A DNA stretch of 64,000 bases, from contig NZ_CP150233.1 in NCBI RefSeq assembly GCF_037974265.1, positions 1,054,001-1,118,000 on the forward strand, in the 5' to 3' direction. Position numbers and translations under genes: made by a program. How positions within the stretch are numbered: the first letter of the stretch is position 1; each line of letters begins with the position of its first letter. Under the pieces are notes generated by a model that worked only from the letters and a program-made list of their open reading frames with translations, was not told the origin of the DNA and did no database searches. Source of the stretch: Paenibacillus sp. FSL R5-0623. GTDB lineage: Bacteria; Bacillota; Bacilli; Paenibacillales; Paenibacillaceae. Positions 45,332 through 54,068 of this stretch are shown piece by piece.

Positions 45332-45388
45332 ATTCAAGGATTCAAATCATTCATACGATTTATAATTTTGGTATTGGTAGAAATAAGC

Positions 45389-45416
45389 GCTCTGATCCCC
45401 TGATCAGAGCCTTTTT
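45389..45416 (+). terminator. Intrinsic terminator of the ABC importer operon
   Basis: GCTCTGATC / GATCAGAGC, a perfect 9-bp stem with loop CCCT, followed by CTTTTT. Confidence 0.92.
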
Positions 45417-45486
45417 AGGTTTGGGCTTCAAATAGGGGAATATTTGACTGGAAAATGAAGTGAATAGAAAGTTCTCGCATTTCGCA

Positions 45487-45512
45487 TGAAACCATATCCA
45501 GAACGATGCGTA
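45487..45512 (+). promoter_or_regulatory. ECF-sigma (SigW/SigM-type) promoter of the ter operon
   Basis: TGAAAC at 45487-45492, a 16-base spacer and CGTA at 45509-45512 give a perfect match to the SigW-type envelope stress promoter. It lies about 160 bases before terB. The B. subtilis yceC-H ter-like operon is known to be under ECF sigma control, which supports the call. Confidence 0.7.
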
Positions 45513-45674
45513 TCATAAGGTATTAATTGTTTTTAAATGTAGAATATTGCCGTATTTCAGAGTATAGTTAAGGAATAATTTAACTTATATTCAATGATGA
45601 TGTAGGGATGAAAATTACTGAAAACCATGAAAAAGTGGAAAGAACACCATGTATGAAACTATTGGAGGTTGAGT

Positions 45675-46121
45675 ATGAGTTCATTTAAAGGCTGGTTAAA
45701 TTCAACAAAACAAGGACTTGAAGAGCAAGTCAAAAAGTTTAAAAATAAAGATTTTATGGATGCCGTAGTTGCAGGCTGTGCACTGGTTGCTTTTGCAGAT
45801 GGTTCCATTGACGAAGCGGAAAAGAACAAGATGGCCGGTTATATCAACCTGAGTCAGGAATTGAAGGTATTTGATATGGCTGAAGTGATTACACGCTTCA
45901 ATCATTATGTCGCGAACTTTGAGTTCTCTCCAGAGATCGGGAAGCAGGAAGCGCTGAAAGCCATTGGGAAATTCAAAGCCAAGCCGGATGTAGGACGCGT
46001 TATTGTGGGTGTATGCAGTGCGATTGGTTCAGCTGATGGTAACTTTGATGATCAGGAGAAAAGAGTCGTTACCGAGATATGCATCGTACTTGGACTGAAC
46101 CCGAGTGAATTCAATCTCTAA
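45675..46121 (+). CDS. terB: TerB-like tellurite resistance/stress protein
   Basis: A 148-residue TerB protein from ATG 45675, 6 bases after GGAGG. The all-helical fold has two metal-binding-like repeats, DFMDAVVAGCALVAFADGSID and VIVGVCSAIGSADGNFDDQE, each with an A/S-D-G turn (regions at about residues 26-46 and 110-129). TerB links Ter complexes to the membrane and binds divalent metals. It is the first gene after the ECF promoter and stands 35 bases before a terD gene. Confidence 0.88.
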   Translation: MSSFKGWLNSTKQGLEEQVKKFKNKDFMDAVVAGCALVAFADGSIDEAEKNKMAGYINLSQELKVFDMAEVITRFNHYVANFEFSPEIGKQEALKAIGKFKAKPDVGRVIVGVCSAIGSADGNFDDQEKRVVTEICIVLGLNPSEFNL

Positions 46122-46156
46122 GTAGCTATTTTACATATGAAGGGAGGTGAAAATCA

Positions 46157-46750
46157 GTGGCAAGCATTAATTTGGTCAAAGGACAGAAGATTGATTTAAC
46201 CAAAGGCAATGCAGGACTTACTGAGGTGATTGCTGGTCTCGGTTGGGACCCGGTAACTGCCAAAGGTTTCTTCGGAAGAAAAAAACAAGCGGATGTCGAT
46301 TGTGATGCATCGGCGATCATGTTGAATGAGGAAGGCAAGTTGGTCAAGGACTCCAACCTGGTTTGCTTCCACAACAAGCAAAGTGCATGTCGTTCGGTTA
46401 TCCATTCAGGTGACAATCTAACAGGACAGGGAGACGGTGACGACGAACAGATCAAAATGGATCTGTCCCGTATTCCTGCTGATGTTCATAAAGTATTAAT
46501 CGTTGTTAATATCTACGATTGTGTCAATCGCAAGCAAGATTTTGGCATGATTGAGAAGGCTTATATTCGTATTCTGGATGGTAAAAATTCCAGTGAGCTC
46601 GTGAAGTTCAATCTATCCGATAACTACACAGGATCAACAGCGTTGATCTGTGGTGAATTGTATCGTCATGGAGGCGAATGGAAATTCTCGGCAATTGGAG
46701 AGGGTTCCCATGCGGTACATATCAATGAACTCGCTCGCAGGTACTCCTAA
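46157..46750 (+). CDS. TerD-family protein (first copy)
   Basis: A 197-residue TerD domain from GTG 46157, 7 bases after GGGAGGTG. It starts with [15 protein letters not shown] and carries the Ca2+-binding segment [20 protein letters not shown]. It ends with [18 protein letters not shown]. It is the most divergent copy: it has an insert FFGRKKQ and several Cys (DCDASAIM, NLVCFHN), also seen in the C-terminal domain of the terD-terA fusion (LFGRSKS). TerD proteins bind Ca2+ and take part in chemical and envelope stress defence. Confidence 0.88.
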   Translation: MASINLVKGQKIDLTKGNAGLTEVIAGLGWDPVTAKGFFGRKKQADVDCDASAIMLNEEGKLVKDSNLVCFHNKQSACRSVIHSGDNLTGQGDGDDEQIKMDLSRIPADVHKVLIVVNIYDCVNRKQDFGMIEKAYIRILDGKNSSELVKFNLSDNYTGSTALICGELYRHGGEWKFSAIGEGSHAVHINELARRYS

Positions 46751-46842
46751 GTACAAGATTTAACCGAAATCGACAATAATCTTGATATTCATATGTCACG
46801 ATAACTACAATACACTTATATATAAGCGAGGATGATCATACG

Positions 46843-47418
46843 ATGGCAATTAATCTCTCTAAAGGTCAAAAAATCGATCTGACTAAAACGAACCCAGGTT
46901 TGACAAAAATCACAGTAGGTTTGGGCTGGGATACCAATAAGTATGATGGCGGAAAAGACTTTGACCTGGATGTATCGGTATTCTGTACCAATGCAAACGG
47001 TAAAGTAGAAGGCGAGAAAAACTTCATCTTCTTCAACAATCCACAAAATGAAAATGGTTCTGTTGTTCACACCGGTGACAACCGTACAGGAGATGGCGAT
47101 GGTGATGATGAGCAGATCAATATCGACCTGCCTAACGTACCCGCAAATGTAGAGAAAATTGCATTCTCGATTACGATCTACGAAGCTACAGAACGTAGCC
47201 AGAACTTCGGACAAGTCTCCCGTGCTTATGTGCGAATCGTCAACGAAGCAAACAGCGAAGAACTGATTCGTTTCGACCTGGGAGAAGACTTCTCCATTGA
47301 AACGGGTGTAGTTGTAGGTGAATTGTATCGTCATAGCGGCGAGTGGAAGTTCAGTGCCATCGGTAGTGGTTACCAGGATGGACTGGTTGGATTGACACGC
47401 GATTACGGTTTGCAATAG
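46843..47418 (+). CDS. terD: TerD-family protein (second copy)
   Basis: A 191-residue canonical TerD. It starts [18 protein letters not shown], then [19 protein letters not shown], the Ca2+ motif [19 protein letters not shown] and the family end [18 protein letters not shown]. It corresponds to YceD/YceE of B. subtilis. The 92-base gap before it includes the palindrome CTTATATATAAG (46815-46826), which may be a control site. Confidence 0.9.
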   Translation: MAINLSKGQKIDLTKTNPGLTKITVGLGWDTNKYDGGKDFDLDVSVFCTNANGKVEGEKNFIFFNNPQNENGSVVHTGDNRTGDGDGDDEQINIDLPNVPANVEKIAFSITIYEATERSQNFGQVSRAYVRIVNEANSEELIRFDLGEDFSIETGVVVGELYRHSGEWKFSAIGSGYQDGLVGLTRDYGLQ

Positions 47419-47446
47419 GACGTACAGTACGACTTACAGGATGGGA

Positions 47447-47474
47447 AGAACCGTCTCCTGGACGGTTCTCCTTT
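47447..47474 (+). terminator. Hairpin inside the ter operon (attenuator or partial terminator)
   Basis: AGAACCGTC / GACGGTTCT, a perfect 9-bp stem with loop TCCTG, followed by CCTTTTC. It lies between the second and third terD genes and could lower downstream expression or stabilise the upstream mRNA. Confidence 0.65.
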
Positions 47475-47511
47475 TCATTTAATCACATATCTTGGAAAGG
47501 TGGAAAAACAA

Positions 47512-48093
47512 ATGACGATCAGTCTTGCCAAAGGACAACGTATTGACCTGACTAAGACGAATCCAGGCCTTACCCGTGTGGTGGTTGGTTTAGGTTGGGA
47601 CACAAACAAATATAGTGGTGGAGTCGATTTTGACCTGGACGCTTCGGCTTTTTTGTTGTACGAAGATGGAAAAGCCAAAGGTACGGATGACTTTGTTTTT
47701 TACAACAATCCAAGCGGCGGTGCGGGTTCAGTGACACATACCGGTGACAATCGTACGGGTGAGGGTGACGGCGATGATGAGCAAGTTGTCGTTGATTTCA
47801 GTAAAATCCCTGCGCACATTCACCGGATTGGTATTACCGTAACCATCTATGATGGAGATGGACGAGGGCAGAATTTTGGACAAGTCTCCAATGCTTTTGT
47901 TCGTGTTGTAGATGCTGCAAATGATCGGGAAGTGCTTCGGTTCGACCTCGGAGAGGACTATTCCACAGAAACAGCTGTGGTGTTCTGTGAGTTTTACCGT
48001 GCAGGTGCAGATTGGAAATTCCAGGCGGTAGGTAGCGGCTTCACAGGTGGATTATCTGCTTTATGCAAAAATTACGGACTGGATGCACAATAA
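47512..48093 (+). CDS. terD: TerD-family protein (third copy)
   Basis: A 193-residue TerD from ATG 47512, about 9 bases after AAAGGTGG (GTG 47500 is a longer option). It begins [18 protein letters not shown] and has [19 protein letters not shown] and the intact Ca2+ motif GDNRTGEGDGDDEQVVVDF. The C-terminal helix is GGLSALCKNYGLDAQ. It is very close to the second copy; tandem duplication is likely, and the copies may form mixed assemblies. Confidence 0.9.
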   Translation: MTISLAKGQRIDLTKTNPGLTRVVVGLGWDTNKYSGGVDFDLDASAFLLYEDGKAKGTDDFVFYNNPSGGAGSVTHTGDNRTGEGDGDDEQVVVDFSKIPAHIHRIGITVTIYDGDGRGQNFGQVSNAFVRVVDAANDREVLRFDLGEDYSTETAVVFCEFYRAGADWKFQAVGSGFTGGLSALCKNYGLDAQ

Positions 48094-48118
48094 CTTGGCA
48101 TAGAAAGGTGATTCTGCT

Positions 48119-49369
48119 ATGGCGATTTCTGTCGTGAAAGGCCAGAAGAGTGATCTGACCAAAACCAATCCGGGCTTGTCCCGTCTAACGGTAGGCATTG
48201 GTTGGGAGGCAGCCTCGGGTGTGGAGCTGGACACATCAGCATTCCTTCTGGGCTCAGACAATAAAGTGGCTGGAGATGAAGATTTTATCTTCTATAATCA
48301 GCCCTCTACCTCGTTCATCACGTATATGGATGGTGGACAGATTGGTGGCGAGAAGAAACAGTTCTCCATTGATCTTGGCAAAATCCCTGCCCGAATTGAG
48401 AAAATCGCCTTCAGCCTGACGATTCATGACGGTGAAGCACGACGCCATCATTTTGGACAGGTTCAGCATGGTTTTCTACGGTTTGCCAATGCAGCTACAG
48501 GTCAGGAAGTGATGAGATATGATCTGGGAAGCGGGTTTACAGTGGAGACCGCGATTGTCATTGGTGAATTGTATCGCCATAACGGAGAATGGAAGTTCAA
48601 TGCAATAGGGTCGGGTTTTGCAGGTGGTTTGAATGCACTCTGCGCTAACTTTGGTGTAGATGTGGATGGTGGATCAGACGCTGCGCCAACCACATCAACC
48701 GTTCCCCCGACAGCTGCACCGACTCCACCACCCCCGGCACCAGAACCTACGCCTGCTCCTGTGAATTCGATCAATTTCAGCAAAATTGAATTGAAGAAGA
48801 AGGGAGACACCATTAACCTCAAGAAAAATGCGGGGGGACTTGGTGAAATCCTGATTAACCTGAACTGGAATCAACAGGGCAGCAAAGGGTTATTTGGTCG
48901 CAGCAAGAGTGTGGATCTGGACTTGGGCTGCCTGTTCGAGATGAAGGATGGTACACGAGATGTGATTCAGGCCTTGGGACAGACGTTTGGTTCACTGAAC
49001 CGTTTCCCTTATATTGCACTGGATGGGGATGACCGGACGGGATCTGTTAAGACGGGAGAAAATCTGCGGATTAATGGTGCACGTATCTCGGAAATTGAGC
49101 GCATCTTGGTATTTACCTATATTTATGGTGGTGTGGCCAACTGGTCTCAAGTAGACGGTGTGGTAACTATCCAGCAGAAGGACGGCCCGGATATCATTGT
49201 GCGAATGAATGAATATGGGAGCCCGCTTGGCATGTGTGGCATCGCGATGTTACGCAATGTGAACAATGAGACATTCAGTATTGAACGAATCGTGCAGTTC
49301 TATAATGGGCATCAGGCGTTGGACGAGGCTCATGATTGGGGAATGCAGTGGGTTGCGGGAAGAAAATAA
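48119..49369 (+). CDS. TerD-TerA fusion protein
   Basis: A 416-residue two-domain protein. Domain 1 (about 1-185) is TerD-like ([16 protein letters not shown] to GELYRHNGEWKFNAIGSG) but lacks the acidic Ca2+ segment; the place of [11 protein letters not shown] is taken by YMDGGQIGGEKKQF. A Pro/Thr/Ala-rich linker (about 190-218) leads to domain 2, a TerA-type domain with GDTINLKKNAGGLGEILINL, LFGRSKSVDLDLG and LDGDDRTGSVKTGENLRI. TerA is an expected partner of TerD in these systems. It is followed by a terminator-like hairpin before the enzyme genes. Confidence 0.85.
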   Translation: MAISVVKGQKSDLTKTNPGLSRLTVGIGWEAASGVELDTSAFLLGSDNKVAGDEDFIFYNQPSTSFITYMDGGQIGGEKKQFSIDLGKIPARIEKIAFSLTIHDGEARRHHFGQVQHGFLRFANAATGQEVMRYDLGSGFTVETAIVIGELYRHNGEWKFNAIGSGFAGGLNALCANFGVDVDGGSDAAPTTSTVPPTAAPTPPPPAPEPTPAPVNSINFSKIELKKKGDTINLKKNAGGLGEILINLNWNQQGSKGLFGRSKSVDLDLGCLFEMKDGTRDVIQALGQTFGSLNRFPYIALDGDDRTGSVKTGENLRINGARISEIERILVFTYIYGGVANWSQVDGVVTIQQKDGPDIIVRMNEYGSPLGMCGIAMLRNVNNETFSIERIVQFYNGHQALDEAHDWGMQWVAGRK

Positions 49370-49389
49370 TCATTCGTATTTATTCATTC

Positions 49390-49421
49390 AATCCCTCCAG
49401 ATTAAGGAGGGATTGGTTTTT
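49390..49421 (+). terminator. Terminator between ter genes and the enzyme module
   Basis: AATCCCTCC / GGAGGGATT, a perfect 9-bp stem around AGATTAA, followed by GGTTTTTA. It lies 68 bases before the lyase start, so read-through must supply the downstream genes unless they have their own promoter. Confidence 0.75.
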
Positions 49422-49488
49422 ATGCCCCGACAGCTGGAATCAACTATTGCAGATTGGCTATTGCCAAAGGTGCGAGGAGGAGACAATC

Positions 49489-50709
49489 CTGAAATATTTT
49501 AACTTTTTGAGTCTGGAAGAAGAAGATACTTTATTTTTCTCTTCACCCGTCTCGTTCAATCACCGGACTTCCAAAGATCTACTGGCATATGCTGTTGGGG
49601 CTGCTTTATATATGCCCGCGACGCGCGCACATATCGCGGACGACATTATAAATGGTAAGCATGAAGGTCTGACGACCATTATTATTGATCTGGAGGACGC
49701 TGTAGGTGACGACCAAGTAGAGTTTGCCGAGCAGTGCCTGGTACAGCATCTAACTCAACTGATGACTTATATGGAGACAGGCATGCTGAGTCAGGATCAA
49801 ATGCCTCTTCTGTTTGCTCGTGTACGTTCACCACAACAGTTGGAACGTCTGATTGATACGTTGGGAGAATTGGTGTCCATGCTGACAGGTGTGGCTTTGC
49901 CCAAGTTTTGTGTGGGCAATGGAAGAGCCTATTTTGACCAGATCCGCAAGTATAATCAACGGAAACCGGATCATTATCCCGTTCTCTATGGAATGCCCAT
50001 ATTGGAAACAGCTTCAATTATATATCGGGAGACACGTTGGGAGACCTTACTGGGCCTTCGAAACATCCTTGATGAACATGTTGAATATGTGCTCAATGTA
50101 CGCATTGGTGCGACCGATTTCTCCAGCTTGTTTGGACTACGCCGAAGTCCTGAATTGACCATATACGATATCGCCACGATCCGTGACTGCATCTCGGATA
50201 TTATCAATCTGTTTGGGCGAATGGACAAGCCGTATGTGATCTCAGGTCCTGTCTGGGAATATTTCAGTCAGCGGGAGCGCGTGTTCAAACCTCAATTACG
50301 ACAGACTCCATTCGAAGAAACCCTGGGCAAATCAGGGCTGCATCTGAGAATGAAATATATTACGAACACAATGGATGGATTGATGCGTGAAGTCATGATG
50401 GACAAGGAAAATGGAATTGTTGGCAAAACGATCATTCATCCTTCTCATATTAAGCCCGTACAAGCGATGTACGTTGTTACACATGAAGAATATTCCGATG
50501 CCCAAGACATCATCGCCCGTAATGACGGTAGCCTGGGTGTGTTCAAAAGTAATTACTATAACAAAATGAATGAGATTAAACCACACTTGAGCTGGGCGAA
50601 TCGAATTCTAATCCGATCACAAATATATGGGGTGTTACATGAACAGCAGCATTTTGTCGGGCTCTTGCCCAAACATGAGCAACAACACAACTACGTTCCC
50701 AATTCTTGA
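49489..50709 (+). CDS. HpcH/HpaI aldolase/citrate lyase-family protein of the ter locus
   Basis: About 406 residues. The most likely start is the rare codon CTG 49489, which begins the expected LKYFNFLSLEEED and has GAGGAGG 8 bases upstream; no ATG or GTG fits. The CitE-like barrel shows TTIIIDLEDAVGD, LPKFCVGNGRAY, GMPILETA and the glycine-poor region LNVRIGATDFSSLFGLRR. Relatives in Ter loci are thought to make or cleave a C-C bond in an uncharacterised metabolite. Its stop overlaps the PRTase gene by about 70 bases. Confidence 0.82.
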   Translation: MKYFNFLSLEEEDTLFFSSPVSFNHRTSKDLLAYAVGAALYMPATRAHIADDIINGKHEGLTTIIIDLEDAVGDDQVEFAEQCLVQHLTQLMTYMETGMLSQDQMPLLFARVRSPQQLERLIDTLGELVSMLTGVALPKFCVGNGRAYFDQIRKYNQRKPDHYPVLYGMPILETASIIYRETRWETLLGLRNILDEHVEYVLNVRIGATDFSSLFGLRRSPELTIYDIATIRDCISDIINLFGRMDKPYVISGPVWEYFSQRERVFKPQLRQTPFEETLGKSGLHLRMKYITNTMDGLMREVMMDKENGIVGKTIIHPSHIKPVQAMYVVTHEEYSDAQDIIARNDGSLGVFKSNYYNKMNEIKPHLSWANRILIRSQIYGVLHEQQHFVGLLPKHEQQHNYVPNS

Positions 50710-52072
50710 TCAATTCAGTCTGAACGTTCAGGTTACACATAACCCGCTGCAACTTCCACTAGAATCTCTATTTTCCATGGCTGCACGAATCAATAAGAAA
50801 CGTTCATTTCTGTTTGTAAGCAAACTGCTGGGCAAGCACATCCCGGTTAACCCGTATACCTCGCTTCTGAGCGGCGCGGCATTGGCTGTTCTGTTATATG
50901 AGCACCTGACTGAGGAGACGGAAGAGACCAAAGATCAGATCACCAAGTGGAAACGGGAAATGGTCGAAGGATTGATTGATCCCCAGCAAGCTCGGCAAGT
51001 GTACAACATGCTGTTGCAAGAAAGCTTGAGTTTACCGGAAACGATTCGTTTTGTTGGTTTTGCCGAGACCGCTACAGCGCTGGGTCACAGCATGTACGAG
51101 ATGTTTGCTGATCAAGCTTCCTATATTCACACCACTCGCGAATATGTTCCAGCGATGAATCCAGATATTCAATTTGAAGAAGAACATTCTCACGCGATGG
51201 CTCATCGTTGTTATGCGCTGGATCATGAAGCCTTTGCAGGAGAGGGCCCGATTGTTCTGGTGGACGACGAGATTACGACGGGCAAAACGACGTTGAATAT
51301 CATTCGGGATATTCAGGCCAGATATCCCCGGAAGCAATATGTGATTGCTTCGCTGCTAGACTGGCGTACGGAAGCGGACGAACTTCGATTTGCCGAACTG
51401 GAAGCTGAACTTGAAATTACTATTACACCGTTAAGCCTGTTGAAGGGCCGTATTGAAGTAGTGGGTAATCCACAGTTGGAAGCAACACAGCAAGATGAGC
51501 AGTTATCCCGTCCTGCCGTAACGCTTCAAACCTCTACCGTTGCAGATGCCTTCGATCAGCTGCACGCTACTTCCGAGGATGGTGAAGGTAAACGTAGCAC
51601 AGCCAGCTACGTCCAGCATACGGGCAGGTTTGGTATGCAATCCCGTCATAATAGCGTATTACGTCAGGAGGTTAGCCGGATTGCAGAACGACTTCGGTTG
51701 CAGCGTACGGGAGAACGGACGTTGGTGATGGGAACAGGGGAGTTCATGTACATTCCAATGCGTGTTGCTGCCGAGATGGGAGAAGGCGTGTGGTATCAAT
51801 CCACTACCCGCAGTCCAATCCATACACATCCCGCTCCAGGATATGCTGTTCGTAGTGGTGCCGGATATGCCTCACCGGAAGACGCATCTGTTCGTAACTT
51901 TATCTACAACATCGCCCCGGGACAATATGACGAGGTTTTTGTTCTGCTGGAGAGACAGATGTCCGAAGAGCGAATGGAACCGATGGTGAAGGTACTGGAG
52001 CAGTTGGGATGCGGTCACATTCATATTGTGTATTGCGGCTTGCCAGAGAAGACAGGGGACAATGAGCAATGA
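50639..52072 (+). CDS. Phosphoribosyltransferase with TRSP domain (ter locus)
   Basis: About 477 residues from ATG 50639 (GGGGTG 5 bases upstream; ATG 50675 is an alternative). The PRPP-binding motif is GPIVLVDDEITTGKTTLNII, with a flexible HTTREYVPA-like segment upstream, as in orotate phosphoribosyltransferases. The C-terminal part has the TRSP-type region (SVLRQEVSRIAERL, GTGEFMYIPMRVA, STTRSPIHTH). In the Ter biosynthetic module this protein is proposed to make a nucleoside-like compound. Its actual base or acceptor is unknown. Confidence 0.82.
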   Translation: MNSSILSGSCPNMSNNTTTFPILDQFSLNVQVTHNPLQLPLESLFSMAARINKKRSFLFVSKLLGKHIPVNPYTSLLSGAALAVLLYEHLTEETEETKDQITKWKREMVEGLIDPQQARQVYNMLLQESLSLPETIRFVGFAETATALGHSMYEMFADQASYIHTTREYVPAMNPDIQFEEEHSHAMAHRCYALDHEAFAGEGPIVLVDDEITTGKTTLNIIRDIQARYPRKQYVIASLLDWRTEADELRFAELEAELEITITPLSLLKGRIEVVGNPQLEATQQDEQLSRPAVTLQTSTVADAFDQLHATSEDGEGKRSTASYVQHTGRFGMQSRHNSVLRQEVSRIAERLRLQRTGERTLVMGTGEFMYIPMRVAAEMGEGVWYQSTTRSPIHTHPAPGYAVRSGAGYASPEDASVRNFIYNIAPGQYDEVFVLLERQMSEERMEPMVKVLEQLGCGHIHIVYCGLPEKTGDNEQ

Positions 52073-53220
52073 ACTTAACTACACTGGAGCTAATCAGACA
52101 ACGTGAGATTCGGTCTCCCGAGCCGATGGGCAGTTATGCTGCATCGGACGTTGTTTTCCTACTGAAGGATATCAGCCATGTGGATCTGGAAAAGGGAACG
52201 GGTGAACGGGAGCAGGCGATCCAATCCGGGGTTCATTATTCGGAGATGCTGCCCGTGGAATATCAGCCCACAGCCGAATACATCGAGCTGTTTCACCAGA
52301 CGCTGGAACAATCCGCTGCAAGAATAGCACTTCATACCGCCATCGTGGCTGAGAAGATCGTAGAGCGCAGGGGCCTGAATCTTGTGCTGGTATCATTGGC
52401 TCGAGCGGGAACACCTGTGGGCATCCTGATCAAGCGTTATATTGAATTGAAATACAAGGTGACGATTCCGCATTATAGCATTTCCATTATTCGTGGCAAA
52501 GGTATGGATGAGAACGCAATTTTATATATTTTACAGCAACATGGTCTGGAAACTGACATTCAATTTGTAGACGGTTGGACAGGCAAAGGGGCTATTCGCA
52601 AAGTGCTGAAAGAATCCTGTGACCAAATGGAACGGACTTATGGCGTAAACCTCGATGATGATCTTGCCGTGTTGGCCGATCCGGGGCAATGCTCAGGCAC
52701 ATTTGGGACAAGAGAAGATTATCTCATTCCTAGCGCTTGTCTGAATTCCACCGTCTCTGGACTGGTGAGCCGTACAGTACTTCGCGATGATCTGATTGGG
52801 ACGACAGATTTTCACGGAGCCAAATGGTATCGTGAATGGTTCTCTGACGATGTGTCGAACCAATATGTGGATACCATCGCTCAGCATTTTCCACAGGTGA
52901 TGAACCAAGCGGAGATTCGCTCGGATGACAATGCTACCGGTACTTCGGAAATCACCTGGAAAGGCTGGCAGGATATCGAGGCCATCCAGCAATCCTTTGG
53001 TATTACGAACATCAATCTGATTAAACCTGGAATTGGAGAAACAACCCGGGTGTTATTACGCCGGGTTCCTTGGAAGATTCTTGTGGATCGATTGGATAAT
53101 CCGGATTTGCAACATATCATGATGCTCGCCAGAGACAGAAATGTGCCGGTTGAGGTATATCCGGGATTAACCTATTCCTGTTGCGGCATTATTCAATCCC
53201 TGGGAGGTGGCGGAGAATGA
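52069..53220 (+). CDS. StiP-like cysteine protease-fold protein with PELOTA domain (ter locus)
   Basis: A 383-residue protein overlapping its neighbours by ATGA on both sides. The StiP part contains LVSLARAGTPVGILIKRY, HYSISIIRGKGMDENAI, FVDGWTGKGAI and the Cys-containing DPGQCSGTFGTREDYLIPSA. The C-terminal 90 residues are a PELOTA-like RNA-binding domain (INLIKPGIGETTRVLLRRVP). Although named after cysteine proteases, its steady place beside PRTase and ATP-grasp genes suggests a role in building the Ter metabolite. Activity is unproven. Confidence 0.82.
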   Translation: MNLTTLELIRQREIRSPEPMGSYAASDVVFLLKDISHVDLEKGTGEREQAIQSGVHYSEMLPVEYQPTAEYIELFHQTLEQSAARIALHTAIVAEKIVERRGLNLVLVSLARAGTPVGILIKRYIELKYKVTIPHYSISIIRGKGMDENAILYILQQHGLETDIQFVDGWTGKGAIRKVLKESCDQMERTYGVNLDDDLAVLADPGQCSGTFGTREDYLIPSACLNSTVSGLVSRTVLRDDLIGTTDFHGAKWYREWFSDDVSNQYVDTIAQHFPQVMNQAEIRSDDNATGTSEITWKGWQDIEAIQQSFGITNINLIKPGIGETTRVLLRRVPWKILVDRLDNPDLQHIMMLARDRNVPVEVYPGLTYSCCGIIQSLGGGGE

Positions 53221-54068
53221 TGATCTACGCAAGTGATCTGGACCAGACGCTGGTGTACTCCCGTCGTGCGCTCCGTATTCCTGAAGATACACCGGGACTT
53301 GTTCCGGCAGAGTGGATTAACGGCAAGTTGTCCGCTTTTATGTCAGCATATGCACTGGAGCGTTTGCAGTCTTTGCCACAAGACATTGTATTTATGCCTG
53401 TGACGACACGTACTGTGGAGCAGTACCGACGCATTCATATTTTTCAGAGCGAATGTATTCCGAAATATGCGGTGACGAGTAATGGTGGCAACATTATTGT
53501 TGACGGTCAGGTAGACGATGAGTGGAACCAGCATATTCGTTCTTTGCTTCGTCAGCAGGCAGCTGCTCCTGAAGAGATCCTGGATTTATTTGACGACGTA
53601 CTCAGCCCGGAATGGGTGATTAACCAGCGATTGTGTGATGAGCTGTTCTATGCACTGTTGATCGAACGTGACAAGCTTCCAATGGAGCGTATTGCGGACA
53701 AGATTCGGGTGTTAGAGACGCTGGGATGGGAGAGTTCGATCCAGGGTCGGAAGCTCTATCTGGTGCCTTCGGCCGTGAACAAACGAGCTGCAGTGGAGCA
53801 CATTAGGCAACGCATTGGCGATGTGACTGTGATTGCTTCGGGTGATTCCTTGCTGGATCGCTGTTTGCTGGACTTTGCGCAGCATGCCATTGCTCCGTCC
53901 CACGGAGAATTACATGTGGAGAGACAGCGTGCACCTGAGCTGGTGCCGTATCAATTTACGGAACAATTCGGTGCTTTTGCAGCAGATGAGATTCTCGATT
54001 ACGTTCACCGTATTCACAACGATCAACAGACTCAGCTAGACCATGCCGAGATAAGGGAGACCGTATAA
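53217..54068 (+). CDS. HAD-superfamily hydrolase (ter locus)
   Basis: A 283-residue HAD phosphatase-type protein from ATG 53217 (ATGA overlap). Motif I is IYASDLDQTLVYS, with the nucleophile and general-acid Asp pair. A cap region follows VTSNGGNIIVDG. The acidic motif IV is TVIASGDSLLDRCLLD. The C2-type cap resembles sucrose-phosphatase-like proteins. It would dephosphorylate a sugar-phosphate or nucleotide-like intermediate made by the PRTase. Confidence 0.82.
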   Translation: MMIYASDLDQTLVYSRRALRIPEDTPGLVPAEWINGKLSAFMSAYALERLQSLPQDIVFMPVTTRTVEQYRRIHIFQSECIPKYAVTSNGGNIIVDGQVDDEWNQHIRSLLRQQAAAPEEILDLFDDVLSPEWVINQRLCDELFYALLIERDKLPMERIADKIRVLETLGWESSIQGRKLYLVPSAVNKRAAVEHIRQRIGDVTVIASGDSLLDRCLLDFAQHAIAPSHGELHVERQRAPELVPYQFTEQFGAFAADEILDYVHRIHNDQQTQLDHAEIRETV

